Assembly (NCBI GenBank): GCA_029548025.1 | Contig: JAKPOE010000033.1 | Coordinates: 1-7,550, forward strand | Reading direction: 5' to 3' | Length of the DNA stretch: 7,550 nt | From: Spirochaetota bacterium | Lineage (GTDB): Bacteria; Spirochaetota; UBA4802; UB4802 | In this document: positions 5,899 to 7,550 of the stretch, in pieces | Position numbering within the stretch: the first letter of the stretch is position 1 | Layout: each line of letters opens with the position of its first letter | Position numbers and translations under genes: made by a program | The notes under the pieces: generated by a model | Seen by the model: the letters and a program-made list of their open reading frames with translations, nothing else | Database searches by the model: none | What the model was told of the DNA's origin: nothing

Positions 5899-5958
5899 TA
5901 AGCTTTTTTATGTTCATGCACTTTCGTCAATAGAAAAATACAGTGTACAACACATATA

Positions 5959-7476
5959 TTAAATTTCATAGTACCGCTGTAGATTTTTATATGACAATGC
6001 TTCCAGTATATGCCGTTTTTCAATGGATTCAGTATCATCAAGATCGGTTATGGTTCGTGCAACCTTCAATATTCTAAAAAAACTGCGAGCGGATAGATTC
6101 ATGCGCTTTATTGCCAGTTCCAGAATTGATTCACACTCGCCATTGATGGCACAAAATTCTTTGACCTCATCGCTTGTCATACGTGCATTGCAGGTGGTTG
6201 TTCTTCCGGAAAAACGCTGCCGTTGTTTTTCACGTGCTTTTACCACCCGTTCCCTTACCCTTGCCGAGCTTTCAGCATTGCTTTTGCCCAGTAAATCCTT
6301 ATAAGGAACCCTGCCAACAAGCACCTCGATATCAATGCGGTCAAGTATGGGGCCGGCAATCTTTGAAAAGTAATTGCGTATTTTACCTGCTGTACACTTG
6401 CACGGTATTTCAGGGTCAAAGAGGTAGCCGCACTGGCACGGATTGCTGGAAGCAACCAGCATAAAATCGGCAGGGAATGTCATGGTTCCCAGCGCACGCG
6501 ATATGGTAATCTGGCAATCCTCAAGTGGCTGACGCAGCGCCTGTATCACATCGTTGCGGAATTCGACAAACTCATCTAAAAACAGTACGCCATTATGAGC
6601 TAATGATACCTCGCCAACATTGGGTATTTTTCCTCCGCCAACCAGCGCTGCGTCAGAGCTGGTATGGTGCGGAGCTCTGAACGGCGGCATATAAACCAAT
6701 CCCTGCCCATGAGTAAGCACACCACCAACCGAATGTATCATGGTGGTCATAATTGCCTGCTCTTTGGTAAGCGGCGGTAAAATGCCTGGAACGCACCGAG
6801 CAAGCATGGTTTTCCCTGAGCCTGGCGGTCCATACATCAAAATATTGTGCCGTCCTGCAGCAGCTATTTCCAGTGCACGTTTAGCTGTTTCCTGTCCCAT
6901 GACGCTTGCCATGTCAAGGTAGCCATTCCATGAGCTATCGCCACTGACATGTTCTGTGTATGGCTGCATGGTACCGTTGCATGCTTCTATTGCCTGGGCA
7001 ATATCCTTTACAGGGTACACCTTAATCCCTTCTATAGCCGTTGCCTCATTGCGATTTTCATACGGAACAATAATCTCTTTGATACCAGCATGGTACAGTG
7101 CAATTGCCATTGCAATAACACCTTTAATGGGTCGCACCCTGCCATCAAGCGAAAGCTCCCCAACCATGGGTATGGTAAGTTGTGTACTCTCAACCTGCCC
7201 TGTAGCTACCAGAATGGAAACCGCAATTGGCAAATCAAGATTTGCTCCTTCTTTGCGGTAACCGGCAGGTGCTAAATTAACAATGAAATTTTTTGGCGGA
7301 AATTCAAATCCTGAATTTTCAATTGCCGAACGGATTCTGTCCTTTGATTCACGGATAATGGAATCAGGCAGCCCAACGATGGTAAGGTTAGGAAGCCCTT
7401 TTACAATATCAACCTCAACATCAATGAGATGTGCTTCAATTCCATGGATAACCAGCGAAGTAGCCCGTGAAAGCAT
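5959..7476 (-). CDS. yifB: YifB/ComM family Mg-chelatase-like AAA+ ATPase
   Basis: Full-length member (505 residues; the family is usually near 500-510). ComM of naturally transformable bacteria is a hexameric helicase that extends branch migration during DNA integration; other members are less well defined. The N-terminal ChlI/Lon-like domain spans about 20-140 (KGLPNLTIVGLPD, NLAPAGYRKEGANLDLPIA). The AAA+ domain has Walker A GPPGSGKT at 216-223, the PFRAPHHTSSDAALVGGG loop at 265-282, Walker B VLFLDE at 297-302, the sensor-1 region ASSNPCQCG at 342-350 with a second CxC pair at 359/361, and LDRID at 378-382. The C-terminal lid carries LSARSFFRILKVARTI at 461-476. The start has GAGGAGG three bases upstream. 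All expected motifs are intact. Its presence hints at, but does not prove, natural competence. Confidence 0.95.
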   Translation of the reverse strand: MLSRATSLVIHGIEAHLIDVEVDIVKGLPNLTIVGLPDSIIRESKDRIRSAIENSGFEFPPKNFIVNLAPAGYRKEGANLDLPIAVSILVATGQVESTQLTIPMVGELSLDGRVRPIKGVIAMAIALYHAGIKEIIVPYENRNEATAIEGIKVYPVKDIAQAIEACNGTMQPYTEHVSGDSSWNGYLDMASVMGQETAKRALEIAAAGRHNILMYGPPGSGKTMLARCVPGILPPLTKEQAIMTTMIHSVGGVLTHGQGLVYMPPFRAPHHTSSDAALVGGGKIPNVGEVSLAHNGVLFLDEFVEFRNDVIQALRQPLEDCQITISRALGTMTFPADFMLVASSNPCQCGYLFDPEIPCKCTAGKIRNYFSKIAGPILDRIDIEVLVGRVPYKDLLGKSNAESSARVRERVVKAREKQRQRFSGRTTTCNARMTSDEVKEFCAINGECESILELAIKRMNLSARSFFRILKVARTITDLDDTESIEKRHILEALSYKNLQRYYEI

Positions 7477-7550
7477 AGTACCCTCCTCAGTATGTTTATG
7501 TATTAATACGCTTTTGCGGGGGAAATTTTAAAAATTTTTTTAATTTTTTT
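7477..7550 (-). promoter_or_regulatory. Upstream region of yifB
   Basis: Read leftward, this starts with an A/T-tract stretch (7524-7550) like an UP element, passes a GC patch and the palindrome GTATTAATAC (7500-7509, the same ten bases as at 1931-1940), and ends with the yifB ribosome site. No well-spaced -35/-10 pair is clear, so the promoter is assumed from position only. Confidence 0.3.

Overview
The window looks like ordinary chromosome of an AT-rich bacterium with short operons on both strands. The clear lipobox signal peptide and the general gene mix fit a diderm, perhaps a spirochaete or relative, but that placement is a guess. No rRNA, tRNA, CRISPR array, transposase or phage gene was seen.

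Layout. Positions 1-1619 (minus) hold most of a long-chain acyl-CoA synthetase that runs off the left edge. A gap of about 720 bp follows. It is AT-rich and has divergent promoter-like boxes with an inverted repeat over them at its left end, and a compact block of competing inverted repeats at its right end (2181-2274). Three plus-strand genes then form a tight operon (2341-4411): a lipoprotein with a calcineurin-like phosphoesterase fold whose metal ligands are nearly all replaced, an unrecognised 93-residue protein, and an OppD/DppD-type ABC ATPase whose start overlaps the preceding stop by one base. Hairpins at 4425-4487 separate this operon from four minus-strand items: a 67-residue four-cysteine protein (4504-4707), a T-tract-rich gap with phased tracts, an EamA/DMT-family membrane transporter (5023-5898), and a full-length YifB/ComM Mg-chelatase-like AAA+ ATPase (5959-7476).

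How the genes relate. The synthetase, transporter and YifB are standard housekeeping or accessory functions with no obvious common pathway. The plus-strand operon is the unusual part. It couples a probably non-catalytic, membrane-anchored phosphoesterase-like protein and a small soluble protein to a solitary peptide-transporter ATPase, with no permease, OppF partner or binding protein in the window. The region upstream of that operon, with its alternative pairings and a possible 36-codon ORF, may be a regulatory leader. All functional links here are inferred from gene order.
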